A stretch of 64,000 nucleotides of DNA from Mixta calida (GCF_002953215.1 NZ_CP026378.1:4012540-4076539), one strand, 5' to 3'. Shown: positions 18,015 through 30,555, numbered from the stretch's first letter. Numbers and translations are program-made. Notes: generated by a model not told the origin, from the sequence alone.

Positions 18015-18959
18015 TTATCCCTTGCCTTTCACACTGCTGATAAAGGTCGCGCGGGCCGATGAAGAACCCAGGCGTTCCGCCTCGTTCATCAGCTTCAACG
18101 CTTTGTCGATATCGCCCGCTTTTACCGCCCTGCGGATGCCGTCGTTAAAATATTTTTCCGTGTCGTTCAGCATCGGCTCCGCTTTTGCCGCCGGTGTCGG
18201 CGCAGGGGCTGCGACCGGCGCCGGCGCGTTGTTAGCAGGCTGGCTCGTCGCCGCCGCGCTGCTGCCAACCACCACCGGTTTGGCGTTGTCGGATCCGAAC
18301 AGCTTGCCGATCATGATATTGCCGCTGTTCTGCTCGCTCTTCACTTTCAGCGACAGGGTGCCGGTATTCACATGCTGCACCACCGGGTCCGGTACATCGG
18401 GAATGGCGTTGCTCGCCCCTTCCGCGTAAAGCTTGGCCGGATTGATCATGGTGGAAGTTTGCGCCAGGTCGCGCGTGGTGGTGTAGATCAGCAGGTAGAT
18501 CTGTTTTTGTCCCAGCACCGGCGTCAGCTTCATCGTGCCTTCCAGACGGTTGGTGGCGACGATGCCGGGTTTCTGGTAGGTAAAATAGCTGCTGGGGAAA
18601 AAGGCGGCGGGCTGTAGCTGGCTGTCCAGCACCAGCACGTTCGGCGCGTAAACTTTGCGATCTTTCATCAGGCTGGCGAGCGTGACTTCCAGCGAACCCT
18701 GATCGGCGGGCAAGGCGATAGCGGCGACCGGGCCGCTGATATTGCCTTCGTTAAGGGCGACCGAACCGGCGTTCAGGACGATATCCTGGCTGACCGGCGG
18801 CGTCATCGGCAGCCAGGAAAGGCGCTGCAGCTTATCGGGCGACACGGACGGCGCCGTCGCCACGTTTTGCGGGTTGATGCTGGTGCTGGCGGCGAAGCCA
18901 GGCAGCACGGTGAAGCTCAGGGCCGGAAACAGGCAGAGCGCGAGCAGATGTTTTTTCAT
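18015..18959 (-). CDS. malM: maltose operon periplasmic protein MalM
   Basis: A 314-aa periplasmic protein of unknown biochemical role, last gene of the malK operon. A signal peptide (MKKHLLALCLFPALSFTVLPGFAAS) is followed by the MalM domain (KLQRLSWLPMTPP, GPVAAIALPADQGSLEVTLASLM, SSYFTYQKPG). An Ala/Pro-rich linker lies at about 235–262 and a C-terminal helical segment KYFNDGIRRAVKAGDIDKALKLMNEAERLGS resembles the E. coli protein. It is separated from lamB by a hairpin that may lower read-through. Confidence 0.93.
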   Translation of the reverse strand: MKKHLLALCLFPALSFTVLPGFAASTSINPQNVATAPSVSPDKLQRLSWLPMTPPVSQDIVLNAGSVALNEGNISGPVAAIALPADQGSLEVTLASLMKDRKVYAPNVLVLDSQLQPAAFFPSSYFTYQKPGIVATNRLEGTMKLTPVLGQKQIYLLIYTTTRDLAQTSTMINPAKLYAEGASNAIPDVPDPVVQHVNTGTLSLKVKSEQNSGNIMIGKLFGSDNAKPVVVGSSAAATSQPANNAPAPVAAPAPTPAAKAEPMLNDTEKYFNDGIRRAVKAGDIDKALKLMNEAERLGSSSARATFISSVKGKG

Positions 18960-18979
18960 TTTTTTATCCTCAAGAGAAA

Positions 18980-19009
18980 CCCGCCTCTCTCAGGCAATAG
19001 GGAGGCGGG
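18980..19009 (-). other. hairpin between lamB and malM
   Basis: CCCGCCTC (18980–18987) pairs perfectly with GAGGCGGG (19002–19009). It is followed on the minus strand by TTTCTC and then the malM ribosome-binding site. It may act as a partial terminator or mRNA stabiliser at the end of lamB. Confidence 0.6.
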
Positions 19010-19054
19010 CTAAGGCAGGACGCAGAGCCGACTACGCTCCTTTAACTTGTCTTA

Positions 19055-21530
<2,476 letters not shown>

Positions 21531-21589
21531 TGGTTTCTCCCGTCTCGTCACGACTTCCTTTGAATGGCAGGGAGTGTGCGCGAAGGGCG

Positions 21590-21806
21590 CGGAGGAAAAA
21601 TCCTCCACCATTCGCTTTTTTACGGGGGAGGAGGCAGGAGGATGAGTTTGATGCCCGCAGGGGGATCCGGCGGTCACGACAGGCTTTTTCGTGATCGAAA
21701 CGGCAGGAAAATGGGGTGTTTTTTGTGTCCTGACACGCAGAAAGCGGCGAAAAAGCCACAGGGATCACACTTCTTACCGGCAGGGCGTAGCAACAGGGAG
21801 GATGAG
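21590..21806. promoter_or_regulatory. malK–malE divergent control region with MalT-box-like motifs
   Basis: The 340-nt gap 21531–21870 holds several matches to the MalT box (GGGGA[T/G]GAGG): GGGGAGGAGG at 21625–21634, GGAGGATGAG at 21637–21646, GGGGGATCC near 21660–21668 and GGGAGGATGAG at 21796–21806. TCCTCC at 21601–21606 provides a motif on the other strand. In E. coli this region uses MalT plus CRP to fire both promoters; CRP half-sites may be present but none is convincing. No gene lies here. Confidence 0.7.
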
Positions 21807-21870
21807 TCAGCCGTCTCTTAGCAGCAGACTTCTGCCTAACGACAACCACTCACGTTTAGAGGTAAGGGAA

Positions 21871-23064
21871 ATGTCAAAGTTCAAACTAAATAGCAAAACG
21901 CTGTTGTTATGCGCCCTGACTGCCGCGCTGCTGCCCGGCGCGGCACTGGCGAAAATCGAAGAAGGCAAGCTGGTCATCTGGATCAACGGCGACAAGGGTT
22001 ATAACGGCCTGGCGGAAGTGGGCAAGAAGTTTGAGCAGGATACCGGGATTAAAGTCACTATCGAGCATCCCGATAAGCTGGAAGAGAAATATCCGCAGGT
22101 CGCAGCCACCGGCGACGGCCCGGATATTATCTTCTGGGCGCACGATCGCTTCGGCGGCTATGCGCAGTCCGGCCTGCTGGCGGAAGTGGCGCCGGATAAG
22201 GCATTACAGGACAAAATCTATCCCTTCACCTGGGACGCCGTGCGCTACAACGGCAAGCTGATCGGTTATCCGGTGGCGGTGGAATCGTTGTCGCTGATTT
22301 ATAACAAAGATCTGCTGCCGAACCCGCCGAAAAGCTGGGAAGAAATTCCGGCGCTGGATAAGCAGCTACGCGCCAAAGGCAAGAGCGCCATTATGTTTAA
22401 TCTTCAGGAGCCCTATTTCACCTGGCCTTTAATTGCGGCTGACGGCGGCTATGCGTTTAAGAAAGAGAACGGCAGCTATAACATCAAAGATGTTGGCGTA
22501 AATAACCAGGGTTCTCAGGAAGGCCTGAAATTTCTGATCGACCTGATTAAAAATAAACACCTGAATGCGGACACTGATTACGCTATTGCCGAAGCCGCCT
22601 TTAATAAAGGCGAAACCGCCATGACTATTAACGGTCCCTGGGCCTGGAATAATATCGAAAGCGCCAGGGTCAATTATGGCGTCACCCTGCTGCCGACCTT
22701 TAAAGGCAAACCCTCGAAGCCGTTCGTCGGCGTGCTGAGCGCCGGTATTAACGCCGCCAGCCCGAATAAAGAGCTGGCGAAAGAATTTATTGAAAACTAT
22801 CTGCTGACCGATGACGGGCTGGCGAAAGTGAACGCTGACAAACCGCTGGGCGCGGTGGCGCTGAAATCGTACCAGGAGAAGCTGGCGAAGGATGAGAAGA
22901 TTGCCGCCACCATGGAGAACTCGCAGAAAGGCGAGATCATGCCGAATGTGCCGCAGATGGCCGCCTTCTGGTACGCCGAACGCAGCGCGGTGCTGAACGC
23001 GATTAACGGGCGTCAGAGCGTGGAAGCGGCGCTGAAAGATGCGGAAAGCCGCCTGACCAAGTAA
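21871..23064 (+). CDS. malE: maltose/maltodextrin-binding periplasmic protein MalE
   Basis: Periplasmic substrate-binding protein (397 aa) that delivers maltodextrins to MalFGK2 and maltose signals to Tar. The signal peptide ([22 protein letters not shown]) is followed by mature [28 protein letters not shown], essentially the E. coli sequence. Binding-site segments [51 protein letters not shown] and [14 protein letters not shown] are conserved. I chose the ATG at 21871, preceded by GAGGTAAGGGAA; the frame is open back to 21691 without conservation. First gene of malEFG. Confidence 0.98.
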   Translation: MSKFKLNSKTLLLCALTAALLPGAALAKIEEGKLVIWINGDKGYNGLAEVGKKFEQDTGIKVTIEHPDKLEEKYPQVAATGDGPDIIFWAHDRFGGYAQSGLLAEVAPDKALQDKIYPFTWDAVRYNGKLIGYPVAVESLSLIYNKDLLPNPPKSWEEIPALDKQLRAKGKSAIMFNLQEPYFTWPLIAADGGYAFKKENGSYNIKDVGVNNQGSQEGLKFLIDLIKNKHLNADTDYAIAEAAFNKGETAMTINGPWAWNNIESARVNYGVTLLPTFKGKPSKPFVGVLSAGINAASPNKELAKEFIENYLLTDDGLAKVNADKPLGAVALKSYQEKLAKDEKIAATMENSQKGEIMPNVPQMAAFWYAERSAVLNAINGRQSVEAALKDAESRLTK

Positions 23065-23139
23065 GGAATTACTAACGCACCAGTCCTGGCCACAAGCGTC
23101 AATGCCGTTTGCTGGCCGGGTTTTCGTCCCGTTTCCGAA

Positions 23140-23158
23140 GGCGGATGGCCGATCCGCC
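23140..23158 (+). other. hairpin in the malE–malF gap
   Basis: GGCGGAT / ATCCGCC (23140–23146, 23152–23158). E. coli has REP elements at this junction that stabilise upstream malE mRNA and lower malF expression. This hairpin lies at the same place and may do the same job, although it is not clearly a REP sequence. Confidence 0.5.
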
Positions 23159-23191
23159 CTCTCTTTTCATCTGTCGCAGAAGGATCCTAAA

Positions 23192-24736
23192 ATGGCAAAA
23201 TCCGCATTGTGGTGGCAGCGTGACGCCCTGAAGTGGCTGGTTCTTGCCCTCTGTGTGTTAATAACCGGCTATCTGGTGGTATTGATGTATGCGCAGGGCG
23301 AATACCTGTTCGCTATCGTCACGCTGATCCTGCTGAGCAGCGGCCTGATTGTCTTTTTCCGCCGCCGCGCTCAGGCGTGGCGCTATGTCTGGCCGGGGCT
23401 GGCCGGTATGGTGCTGTTTGTGCTGTTCCCGCTGGCCTGCACCATCGCTATCGCTTTCACCAACTACAGCAGCACTAACCAGCTTACCTTTGAGCGTGCG
23501 CGTCAGGTACTGCTGGACCGCCAGTTCCAGGCCGGCGAAGGCTACGCGTTTTCACTCTGGTCGACGGCGGATAATCAGTGGCGCCTGCTGCTGAACGGCG
23601 CGGATAACCAGCAGTTTATCTCGCCGCCCTTCTCCCTCGCAGCCAAAGGTGAGCAAACACTTACTCTTACTGAAACGCAGCAGCAGCCTGGCGGCGAGCG
23701 CGCCATGCTGCGCGTGATTACGCAAAATCGTCAGGCGCTTTCTCAACTGAAGGCGCGTCTGCCGGACGGCTCGCAGCTGAAGATGAGTTCGCTGCGCCAG
23801 TTCTCAGGCACTCAGCCGCGCTATCAGCTCGGCGAAGGCGATATTCTGACAGATAAGCAAACAGGCGAGGTTTGGTACCCTAACGACGAGACCGGCTTCT
23901 GGCAGATGAAGGACGCCAACCAGCAGTGGAGCAGCGAAAAGCTGAGTCCCGGCTATACGGTGGCCGTCGGCTGGAAAAACTTCCTGCGCGTGCTGACCGA
24001 CCAGGGTATTCAGCAACCGTTTGTCGCGATTTTTATCTGGACGGTAGTATTCGCCGCGCTGACGGTGTTGCTGACCGTGGCGGTCGGCATGGTGCTGGCC
24101 TGCCTGATGCAGTGGGAGGCGCTGAAAGGCCGCGCGGTCTATCGGCTGCTGCTGATCCTGCCCTACGCCGTGCCCGCGTTTATCTCGATTCTGATCTTCA
24201 AAGGGCTGTTTAACCAAAGCTTCGGCGAAATCAACATCATGCTGGATAGCCTGTTCGGCATTAAGCCCGCCTGGTTCAGCGATCCGGTGATGGCGCGCAC
24301 CATGCTGGTTATCGTCAATACCTGGCTTGGCTATCCCTACATGATGATTTTGTGCATGGGGCTGTTAAAGGCGATTCCAGACGATCTTTATGAAGCTTCG
24401 GCGCTGGACGGCGCGACGCCGCTACAAAATTTCTTCCGCATTACTCTGCCGCTGTTAATTAAGCCGCTAACGCCGCTGATGATCGCCAGCTTCGCGTTTA
24501 ACTTCAACAACTTCGTGCTGATCCTGCTGTTGACCGACGGCGGACCAGACCGGCTGGGCACCACTACGCCGGCGGGCTATACCGATTTGCTGGTGAGCTA
24601 TACCTGGCGCATCGCCTTTGAAGGCGGCGGTGGACAAGATTTCGGCCTGGCGGCCGCCATCGCCACGCTGATCTTCCTGCTGGTCGGCGCGCTGGCGCTG
24701 TTTAACCTGCGTTTCACCCGCATTAAAACTGAGTAA
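23192..24736 (+). CDS. malF: maltose ABC transporter permease MalF
   Basis: Inner-membrane permease (514 aa) of the maltose transporter. It has the MalF-specific layout: three N-terminal helices, then a large periplasmic P2 domain between helices 3 and 4 (about residues 95–275) that contacts MalE, then the core helices. The EAA motif that docks on MalK reads [25 protein letters not shown]. The start at 23192 ([18 protein letters not shown]) has AGAAGGATCC upstream; the frame is open from 23102 without conservation. The C-terminus ends 10 nt before malG. Confidence 0.97.
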   Translation: MAKSALWWQRDALKWLVLALCVLITGYLVVLMYAQGEYLFAIVTLILLSSGLIVFFRRRAQAWRYVWPGLAGMVLFVLFPLACTIAIAFTNYSSTNQLTFERARQVLLDRQFQAGEGYAFSLWSTADNQWRLLLNGADNQQFISPPFSLAAKGEQTLTLTETQQQPGGERAMLRVITQNRQALSQLKARLPDGSQLKMSSLRQFSGTQPRYQLGEGDILTDKQTGEVWYPNDETGFWQMKDANQQWSSEKLSPGYTVAVGWKNFLRVLTDQGIQQPFVAIFIWTVVFAALTVLLTVAVGMVLACLMQWEALKGRAVYRLLLILPYAVPAFISILIFKGLFNQSFGEINIMLDSLFGIKPAWFSDPVMARTMLVIVNTWLGYPYMMILCMGLLKAIPDDLYEASALDGATPLQNFFRITLPLLIKPLTPLMIASFAFNFNNFVLILLLTDGGPDRLGTTTPAGYTDLLVSYTWRIAFEGGGGQDFGLAAAIATLIFLLVGALALFNLRFTRIKTE

Positions 24737-24746
24737 GGAGCGACCT

Positions 24747-25637
24747 ATGGCGATGGTAAAACCGAAATCACAAAAGCTGCGCCTGGCGCTGACGCATCTG
24801 CTGCTGCTCGGCTTCCTGGTGATGATCATGTATCCGCTGCTGATGGTATTCGCTATCTCGCTGCGTCCCGGCAACTATGCGATCGGCAGCCTGCTGCCGG
24901 AGCATATCTCCTGGGACCACTGGAAGCTGGCGCTCGGCTTCTCCGTTACTCATGAAAACGGCAGCGTCACCCCGCCGCCGTTCCCGGTGCTGCTGTGGCT
25001 GTGGAACTCGGTAAAAGTGGCGGCGATCACCGCCGTTGGGATTGTTGCGCTTTCAACGACCTGTGCCTATGCTTTTGCCCGTATGCGTTTTCGCGGCAAG
25101 GCGACGCTGTTGAAAGGAATGCTTATCTTTCAGATGTTTCCAGCTGTGCTCTCGCTGGTGGCGCTTTATGCTCTGTTCGATCGTTTAGGGCAGTACATTC
25201 CTTTTATCGGCCTGAATACCCATGCCGGATTGATCTTCGCCTATCTGGGCGGCATCGCGCTGCATGTCTGGACGATTAAAGGCTATTTCGAAACCATTGA
25301 CGGTTCGCTGGAAGAAGCAGCGGCGCTGGACGGCGCGACGCCATGGCAGGCTTTCCGCCTGATTCTGTTGCCGCTCTCCGTACCGATTCTCGCCGTGGTG
25401 TTTATTTTGTCCTTTATCGCTGCCGTAACGGAAGTGCCCGTCGCTTCGCTACTGCTGCGCGACGTCAACAGCTATACGCTGGCGGTAGGGATGCAACAGT
25501 ATTTGAATCCGCAGAACTATCTGTGGGGCGATTTTGCCGCCGCGGCGGTGCTGTCGGCGCTGCCGATTACGCTGGTGTTCCTGCTGGCGCAGCGCTGGCT
25601 GGTCAGCGGGCTGACCGCGGGGAGTGTGAAGGGTTAA
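24747..25637 (+). CDS. malG: maltose ABC transporter permease MalG
   Basis: Second inner-membrane permease (296 aa, as in E. coli). Six membrane helices; the first follows [29 protein letters not shown]. The EAA loop is [23 protein letters not shown]. The C-terminal [12 protein letters not shown] is conserved and inserts between the MalK subunits. AAGGAGCGACCT precedes the ATG. Last gene of malEFG, followed by a terminator and an intergenic repeat-like element. Confidence 0.97.
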   Translation: MAMVKPKSQKLRLALTHLLLLGFLVMIMYPLLMVFAISLRPGNYAIGSLLPEHISWDHWKLALGFSVTHENGSVTPPPFPVLLWLWNSVKVAAITAVGIVALSTTCAYAFARMRFRGKATLLKGMLIFQMFPAVLSLVALYALFDRLGQYIPFIGLNTHAGLIFAYLGGIALHVWTIKGYFETIDGSLEEAAALDGATPWQAFRLILLPLSVPILAVVFILSFIAAVTEVPVASLLLRDVNSYTLAVGMQQYLNPQNYLWGDFAAAAVLSALPITLVFLLAQRWLVSGLTAGSVKG

Positions 25638-25719
25638 TTAACGCTTTTGTTGCCATTGTTGCCTTTGTTGTTATTGCCACTGCTAAGTTGTTCCCTGTGT
25701 TTATACACAAAGCCTTTCA

Positions 25720-25805
25720 GGTTGCATCAAGGCGGCGAGTGAATCCCGGTCGCTTACGAAAGTAAGTCACCGGGGTAAGCGAGCTTAGCCAACAAAGAGG
25801 CGTCC
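25720..25805 (+). repeat. candidate dispersed intergenic element with large hairpin
   Basis: The segment holds a 13-nt inverted repeat, CCCGGTCGCTTAC (25745–25757) and GTAAGTCACCGGG (25762–25774), with two mismatches and loop GAAA. It is followed by GGTAAGCGAGCTTAGCCAAC…GGCGTCCTGAAGGATAACG. The style (GTGAATCC…AAGTAAGT…GGGG…GCGAGC…AGCCAAC…TGAAGGATGAC) resembles a short intergenic repeat I recall from many enterobacterial genomes. No second copy is visible in this window. Confidence 0.45.
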
Positions 25806-25826
25806 TGAAGGATAACGTGTATATTT

Positions 25827-25855
25827 AGGCGGCCATCAGGCCGCCTTTTTTATTC
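25827..25855 (+). terminator. terminator of malEFG
   Basis: Perfect 8-bp stem AGGCGGCC / GGCCGCCT (25827–25834, 25839–25846) followed by TTTTTTATT. It overlaps the stop codon of psiE on the opposite strand. Confidence 0.85.
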
Positions 25856-26248
25856 CCGCTTCAGCCGGTTGCTGTTAGCCAGCCATAGCGTCACCACCAG
25901 TATCAGAATGGCGGCGGAATAACAGAGCGTGTCGAACGGGTTTTTATGATCGACGACAATCAGACGAATAATCGCCGTAATGCCGATATAGACGAAATAG
26001 CGCAGCGGAAAATGGTATCCCGACTGGAAATACTTCACGATCAGCGCAATAAATTCAAAATAGAGAAACCAGATGACGATGCCTTCCACCAGCAAATAAG
26101 CCGAGGCCGCCTCGCCGGTATTCAGTAATACGTTCGCCAGATGTATTGTCTCTTTCCCCAGAAAGACGATCAAAATAACCGCCAGAATGAGCAGACCCAC
26201 GTTCAATACCCATTGCAGAACAGCGGCAATTAACTTTCCACTAATCAT
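25850..26248 (-). CDS. psiE: phosphate-starvation-inducible protein PsiE
   Basis: A 132-aa inner-membrane protein with four predicted helices (about 8–30, 50–75, 78–98, 105–125), close to E. coli PsiE (136 aa). E. coli psiE is under PhoB and cAMP–CRP control; its molecular role is unknown. A consensus CRP site lies 60 nt upstream (26308–26323). It lies convergent with malG, as in E. coli, but without xylE between. Confidence 0.9.
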   Translation of the reverse strand: MISGKLIAAVLQWVLNVGLLILAVILIVFLGKETIHLANVLLNTGEAASAYLLVEGIVIWFLYFEFIALIVKYFQSGYHFPLRYFVYIGITAIIRLIVVDHKNPFDTLCYSAAILILVVTLWLANSNRLKRE

Positions 26249-26307
26249 TGTTGTGACCTTTTAGCGCTGCCTGCACACAGGCAGGCCGTACGGACATCAT
26301 GACAGAA

Positions 26308-26323
26308 TGTGACAAAGATCACA
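26308..26323. promoter_or_regulatory. CRP site upstream of psiE
   Basis: TGTGACAAAGATCACA is an exact TGTGA-N6-TCACA site, about 60 nt ahead of the psiE start, agreeing with the reported cAMP–CRP control of psiE in E. coli. Apart from this and the pgi terminator, the 303-nt gap 26249–26551 holds nothing I can support. Confidence 0.8.
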
Positions 26324-26502
26324 GTATAGACGCAATAAAAAAACATCCTGCACAGAAAGCGGCTTGATTTCGTCTCAGAGGAACGTACTAAAAGCGCTAA
26401 CAAGAAGGTTCCAGCTGGCCTGCCAGATGTAGATTCCCAGACTAACAGGCAGAGCCAAAACCGGTTACTGACGACATCCACAGGATGTTTTTTCAGGCAG
26501 GA

Positions 26503-26529
26503 ATAAAAAAGGGCGCCGCATGGGCGCCC
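26503..26529 (-). terminator. terminator of pgi
   Basis: GGGCGCC / GGCGCCC stem (26511–26517, 26523–26529) with six A residues at 26505–26510, giving the T tract on the minus strand just after pgi. Confidence 0.85.
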
Positions 26530-26551
26530 GGTCAATAAATCGCAGCCTCTC

Positions 26552-28198
26552 TTAACGCCAGGCTTTATAACGGTTGATCAGTCCATTGGTGGAGCTGTCG
26601 TGGCTGTTGACGTCGCCTGCGCCTTGCAGTTCCGGCAGGATGCGGTTCGCCAGCTGTTTGCCCAGCTCAACGCCCCACTGATCGAAAGTAAAGATGTTGA
26701 GAATAATGCCCTGCGTGAAAATCTTGTGCTCATAGAGCGCAATCAGCGCGCCCAGGCTGTATGGCGTGATTTCGCGCAGCAGAATGGAGTTGGTCGGACG
26801 GTTACCCTCAAACACCTTGAACGGCACGATATGCTCGACCGATTTCGCGTCTTTACCCGCGTCAGTGAACTCTTTCTCTACCACGTCGCGTGATTTACCA
26901 AAGGCCAGCGCCTCGGTCTGCGCGAAGAAGTTTGAAAGCAGTTTTTCGTGGTGATCGCCCAGCGGGTTGTGGGTAATGGCCGGCGCGATAAAATCGCACG
27001 GGATCAGCTTAGTGCCCTGATGGATCAGCTGATAGAACGCATGCTGGCCGTTGGTGCCCGGTTCGCCCCAGATGATCGGGCCAGTCTGGTAAGTGACCGG
27101 GTTGCCGTCACGATCCACATACTTGCCGTTGGACTCCATATTGCCCTGCTGGAAGTAAGCGGCGAAACGGTGCATATACTGATCGTACGGCAGAATCGCT
27201 TCGGTTTCCGCGCCAAAGAAGTTGTTGTACCAGATGCCGATCAACGCCAGCAGCACCGGCAGGTTCTTCTCAGCCGGCGTTTCGGCGAAATGCTTGTCCA
27301 TCGCGTGCGCGCCGCTCAGCAGCTGCTCGAAGTTGTCAAAGCCGATGGAAAGGATAATAGAGAGACCGATCGCCGACCACAGCGAGTAACGACCACCAAC
27401 CCAATCCCAGAATTCAAACATATTGGCGGTATCGATGCCGAACTTCGCCACTTCTTTGGCATTGGTGGAAAGCGCGGCGAAGTGCTTCGCAACGTGCTGC
27501 TCGTCGCCCGCCGTTTTCAGGAACCAGTCACGCGCGCTGTGGGCGTTGGTCATGGTTTCCTGCGTGGTGAAGGTCTTAGAGGCGACCAGGAACAGCGTGG
27601 TTTCCGGGTTCACTTTTTTCAGCGTTTCGGCGATATGGGTACCGTCGACGTTGGAAACAAAGTGCATGTTCAGGTGGTTTTTATACGGACGCAGCGCCTC
27701 GGTGACCATGTAAGGACCCAGGTCGGAGCCGCCGATGCCGATATTGACCACGTCGGTGATTGCTTTACCGGTATAGCCTTTCCAGTCGCCGCCGATAATG
27801 CGTTCGGAGAAGGATTTCATCTTTTCCAGCACCGCGTTGACTTCCGGCATCACATCTTTGCCGTCCACCAGAATCGGCGTGTTGCTGCGGTTGCGCAGCG
27901 CAACGTGCAGCACCGCGCGATCTTCCGTGCGGTTGATTTTCTCGCCGGAGAACATCGACTTGATGGCGCCCGCCAGGTCGGTCTCTTTCGCCAGCGCCTG
28001 CAGTTTATCCAGGGTTTCAGAAGTGATACGGTTTTTTGAGAAATCCACCAGCATCTGGTCGTCAAAGGTGGCGGAGAATTTCGCAAAACGATCGCTGTCC
28101 TGAGCAAACAGCTCTGCAATGCGCACTTCTTTCATCTGTTCGTAATGCTGCTGCAGGGCCTGCCAGGCAGCGGTTTGCGTCGGATTGATATTTTTCAT
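26552..28198 (-). CDS. pgi: glucose-6-phosphate isomerase
   Basis: Cytosolic glycolytic enzyme (548 aa) interconverting glucose 6-phosphate and fructose 6-phosphate. Family signatures: [72 protein letters not shown] and [16 protein letters not shown]. The start at 28198 gives [21 protein letters not shown], as E. coli; the open frame reaches 28222. It is divergent from the CPA1 antiporter gene. Confidence 0.98.
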   Translation of the reverse strand: MKNINPTQTAAWQALQQHYEQMKEVRIAELFAQDSDRFAKFSATFDDQMLVDFSKNRITSETLDKLQALAKETDLAGAIKSMFSGEKINRTEDRAVLHVALRNRSNTPILVDGKDVMPEVNAVLEKMKSFSERIIGGDWKGYTGKAITDVVNIGIGGSDLGPYMVTEALRPYKNHLNMHFVSNVDGTHIAETLKKVNPETTLFLVASKTFTTQETMTNAHSARDWFLKTAGDEQHVAKHFAALSTNAKEVAKFGIDTANMFEFWDWVGGRYSLWSAIGLSIILSIGFDNFEQLLSGAHAMDKHFAETPAEKNLPVLLALIGIWYNNFFGAETEAILPYDQYMHRFAAYFQQGNMESNGKYVDRDGNPVTYQTGPIIWGEPGTNGQHAFYQLIHQGTKLIPCDFIAPAITHNPLGDHHEKLLSNFFAQTEALAFGKSRDVVEKEFTDAGKDAKSVEHIVPFKVFEGNRPTNSILLREITPYSLGALIALYEHKIFTQGIILNIFTFDQWGVELGKQLANRILPELQGAGDVNSHDSSTNGLINRYKAWR

Positions 28199-28417
28199 GG
28201 CAACACTCTTATGTTTTAACAACCGTAATTCTGACCGGACGTCATCTTACCTGTTGACCGTGACTCACTTTCCTTTTCCTGCAACAGGTTACGACTATTG
28301 TAGGGCGTACTGATTTCCTCACCCTTTGCCCGGGACTCATTATAATTCAGGCTGCGGCGATGATGGCCGCCAGGTATTTCAGTATGACGATTCTTACCGT
28401 TGAAAGGAAAAATTTTT

Positions 28418-30220
28418 ATGCCGCTCTCTGCTCCACTCTTACTGGTGATCATCGGCTTCAGTTCACTGATGGCCCAATGGATCGCCTGGTTACTGCGGCT
28501 ACCGGCAATTTTGCCGCTGTTGGTTTTCGGAATCGTACTGGGTCCGATGACGCACGTTTTGGTTCCCGACGCGCTGTTTGGCGACCTGCTGTTTCCGCTG
28601 GTATCGCTCTCAGTGGCGATCATTCTGTTTGAAGGCGCTCTGACGCTGCGCATCGATGAAATTCGCGGCCTCGGCGGCGTGGTGCGCAACCTCGTCACCG
28701 TCGGCATGCTGATCACCTTTGTCGTGATTAGCCTCGCCTGCTGGCTGCTGCTGCGCTTCCCGCCGGAGCTGGCGGCGCTGGTCGGCGCGGTCACGGTGGT
28801 GACCGGCCCGACGGTAATCGCGCCGTTGATGCGGGTGGTGCGGCCTAACGCGGCGATCAACCAGGTGCTGCGCTGGGAAGGTATCGTCATCGATCCCGTG
28901 GGCGCTATTTTTACCCTGCTGGTGTTTGAATTCATTGTGCTGCGTCAGCATGCTGAATCTTTATCGCATCTGTTCTGGACGCTGGGCGTAACGACGGCGG
29001 TCGGCCTGGGTCTCGGCGCGCTGGCGGGTTGGCTGCTGGGCGTCGCGCTGAAGCGCGTCTGGCTGCCGGGCTATCTGCAGAACTTCGGCGTGCTGGCAAT
29101 TGTGCTCACCACCTTCGGCGTCTCCAACGCGCTGGCTGACGAGTCGGGCCTGCTGACGGTAACCGTGATGGGCATCTGGCTGGCTAATATGCGCGACGTC
29201 GATCTGCGCGACATCATCGCGTTTAAAGAAGAACTGTCGGCGCTGCTGATCTCCGGCCTGTTTATTATTCTCGCCGCGCGGCTGGATATTCATGCTCTGC
29301 TGGCGCTGGGCTGGCCGCTGGTCGCGGTGTTGCTGGCCGTACAGTTTATCGCACGGCCGCTCTGTATCGCTTTCTCCACCTGGGGTTCGACGCTGCGCTG
29401 GCGCGATCGCCTGCTGCTGAGCTGGATTGCGCCGCGCGGCATCGTGGCGGCGGCGGTGAGTTCGCTGTTCGCCCTGACGCTGGCGCGCAGCGGCTATCCG
29501 CAGGCCGATCGGCTGGTGACCGTGGTCTTCGCCATCATTATCGGCACCGTGGTATTGCAAAGCCTGACCAGCGCGCCGCTGGCTCGCTGGCTGCGGGTAC
29601 AGCAGCAGCGTCCGCGCGGCGTGCTGATTATCGGCGCTAACAGCGTGGCACGCGCGCTGGCGCTGGCATTGCAGCGGCTCGATATACCGGTGATGCTGAC
29701 CGACAGCAGCTGGGAGTATTACCGTCAGGCGCGCATGGAGGGCATTCCCGCCTGGTATGGCAACGCCTGGTCTGAACATGCGGAGAACTACCTCGATCTC
29801 AGCGATATCGCGCAGGTGTTGGCGCTGTCGCCGAACCGTCATCAAAACGCGCTGGCGGTTTATCATTTCAGCCATATTTTCGGCGCCGACAAGGTGGCGT
29901 CGGTGCGGTCCGGCTCATCGCTGCGCGAGCGCCGCGATATAGAAAGTCCACGCTTCCGTCGTCACGAGACGCTGTTCGGCGCCGAGCAAACCTGGGGGCG
30001 GCTTAGCGAGATGCTGGCGCAGGGCGCGGTGATCAAAGCCACGCAGCTAACGGAGAACTTCGGCTGGCAGGATTATCTGGCGACCCACCAGGGCGTGGTG
30101 CCACTGTTTGCGCTGAAAGAGAACGACAGGCTGGAAATTATGGATGCGCAGCCGCCGACGCTGCCCTGTACGCTGATCGCGCTGGTACAACCTGAGAATT
30201 CTTCAAACGCCGGGCATTGA
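28418..30220 (+). CDS. CPA1-family cation:proton antiporter with C-terminal Rossmann-like domain
   Basis: A 600-aa inner-membrane protein. Residues about 1–390 form 11–12 membrane helices of the Na+/H+ exchanger fold, with GAVTVVTGPTVIAPLMR and the acidic transport motif RWEGIVIDPVGAIFTLLVFEF. From about 400 a soluble domain starts RGVLIIGANSVARALALALQRLDIPVMLTDS, a TrkA-N/RCK-like nucleotide-binding fold, followed by a C-terminal region of about 100 aa. ATG at 28418 is preceded by AAAGGA; a TTG in the same frame at 28400 is not credible. It sits between pgi and lysC, where E. coli has no such gene. Ion specificity cannot be told from sequence. Confidence 0.88.
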   Translation: MPLSAPLLLVIIGFSSLMAQWIAWLLRLPAILPLLVFGIVLGPMTHVLVPDALFGDLLFPLVSLSVAIILFEGALTLRIDEIRGLGGVVRNLVTVGMLITFVVISLACWLLLRFPPELAALVGAVTVVTGPTVIAPLMRVVRPNAAINQVLRWEGIVIDPVGAIFTLLVFEFIVLRQHAESLSHLFWTLGVTTAVGLGLGALAGWLLGVALKRVWLPGYLQNFGVLAIVLTTFGVSNALADESGLLTVTVMGIWLANMRDVDLRDIIAFKEELSALLISGLFIILAARLDIHALLALGWPLVAVLLAVQFIARPLCIAFSTWGSTLRWRDRLLLSWIAPRGIVAAAVSSLFALTLARSGYPQADRLVTVVFAIIIGTVVLQSLTSAPLARWLRVQQQRPRGVLIIGANSVARALALALQRLDIPVMLTDSSWEYYRQARMEGIPAWYGNAWSEHAENYLDLSDIAQVLALSPNRHQNALAVYHFSHIFGADKVASVRSGSSLRERRDIESPRFRRHETLFGAEQTWGRLSEMLAQGAVIKATQLTENFGWQDYLATHQGVVPLFALKENDRLEIMDAQPPTLPCTLIALVQPENSSNAGH

Positions 30221-30269
30221 CAGCGGGGCAATAACCCGATATTTGTAAACAGTTAGTTGCGCAGCAATG

Positions 30270-30468
30270 CGCAAGCCAGAAGAGGCGCGTCGCCCAGGCA
30301 GTGTGTTCGAGGAGCCGTTATCCGCAGACAACACATCAGGGGGAGCGACGCCGAGGCGGGCGATCCACGGCGGAAAGCTTGTCGACTACAGGGGCTGAAT
30401 CCTCTGGGTTGTCACCAGGCGCGTGCGGCAGTCGGACGCGCCGCAAGGTGGGGCGCTTCTGGGTGCTC
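30270..30468 (+). ncRNA. lysine riboswitch (L box) of lysC
   Basis: The leader carries the L-box core seen in E. coli lysC: GCCAGAAGAGGCGCGT, then GAGGAGCCG, CATCAGGGGGAGCGACGCCGAGG, GGGGCTGAATCC, CTGGGTTGTCACCAGGCG and GCTTCTGGGTG. P1 forms from CCAGAAG (30276–30282) and CTTCTGG (30456–30462). Lysine binding represses lysC. The E. coli-like CCTTGTGCCAAGG and GACACGAGG expression-platform elements follow before the start codon. The lysC promoter should lie just upstream, between 30221 and 30269. Confidence 0.95.
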
Positions 30469-30555
30469 GTAGCTGTTCTTCTCTACGCCTGCTCCCGTTT
30501 CTGCTCTTTCCTTGTGCCAAGGCTGATACAATTGAACCTGACACGAGGCATTACC

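Noticed and set aside
21680-21780. CRP sites in the malK–malE control region
   Set aside because: Candidates such as GTGTGATCCCTGTGG keep only one good half-site; not strong enough to call.
26245-26535. 96-codon open frame across the psiE promoter and pgi terminator
   Set aside because: Covers a consensus CRP site and a terminator and has no similarity I recognise.
26948-28039. 363-codon open frame antisense to pgi
   Set aside because: Shadow of a highly conserved gene; translation is rich in His/Arg/Gln without domain-like features.
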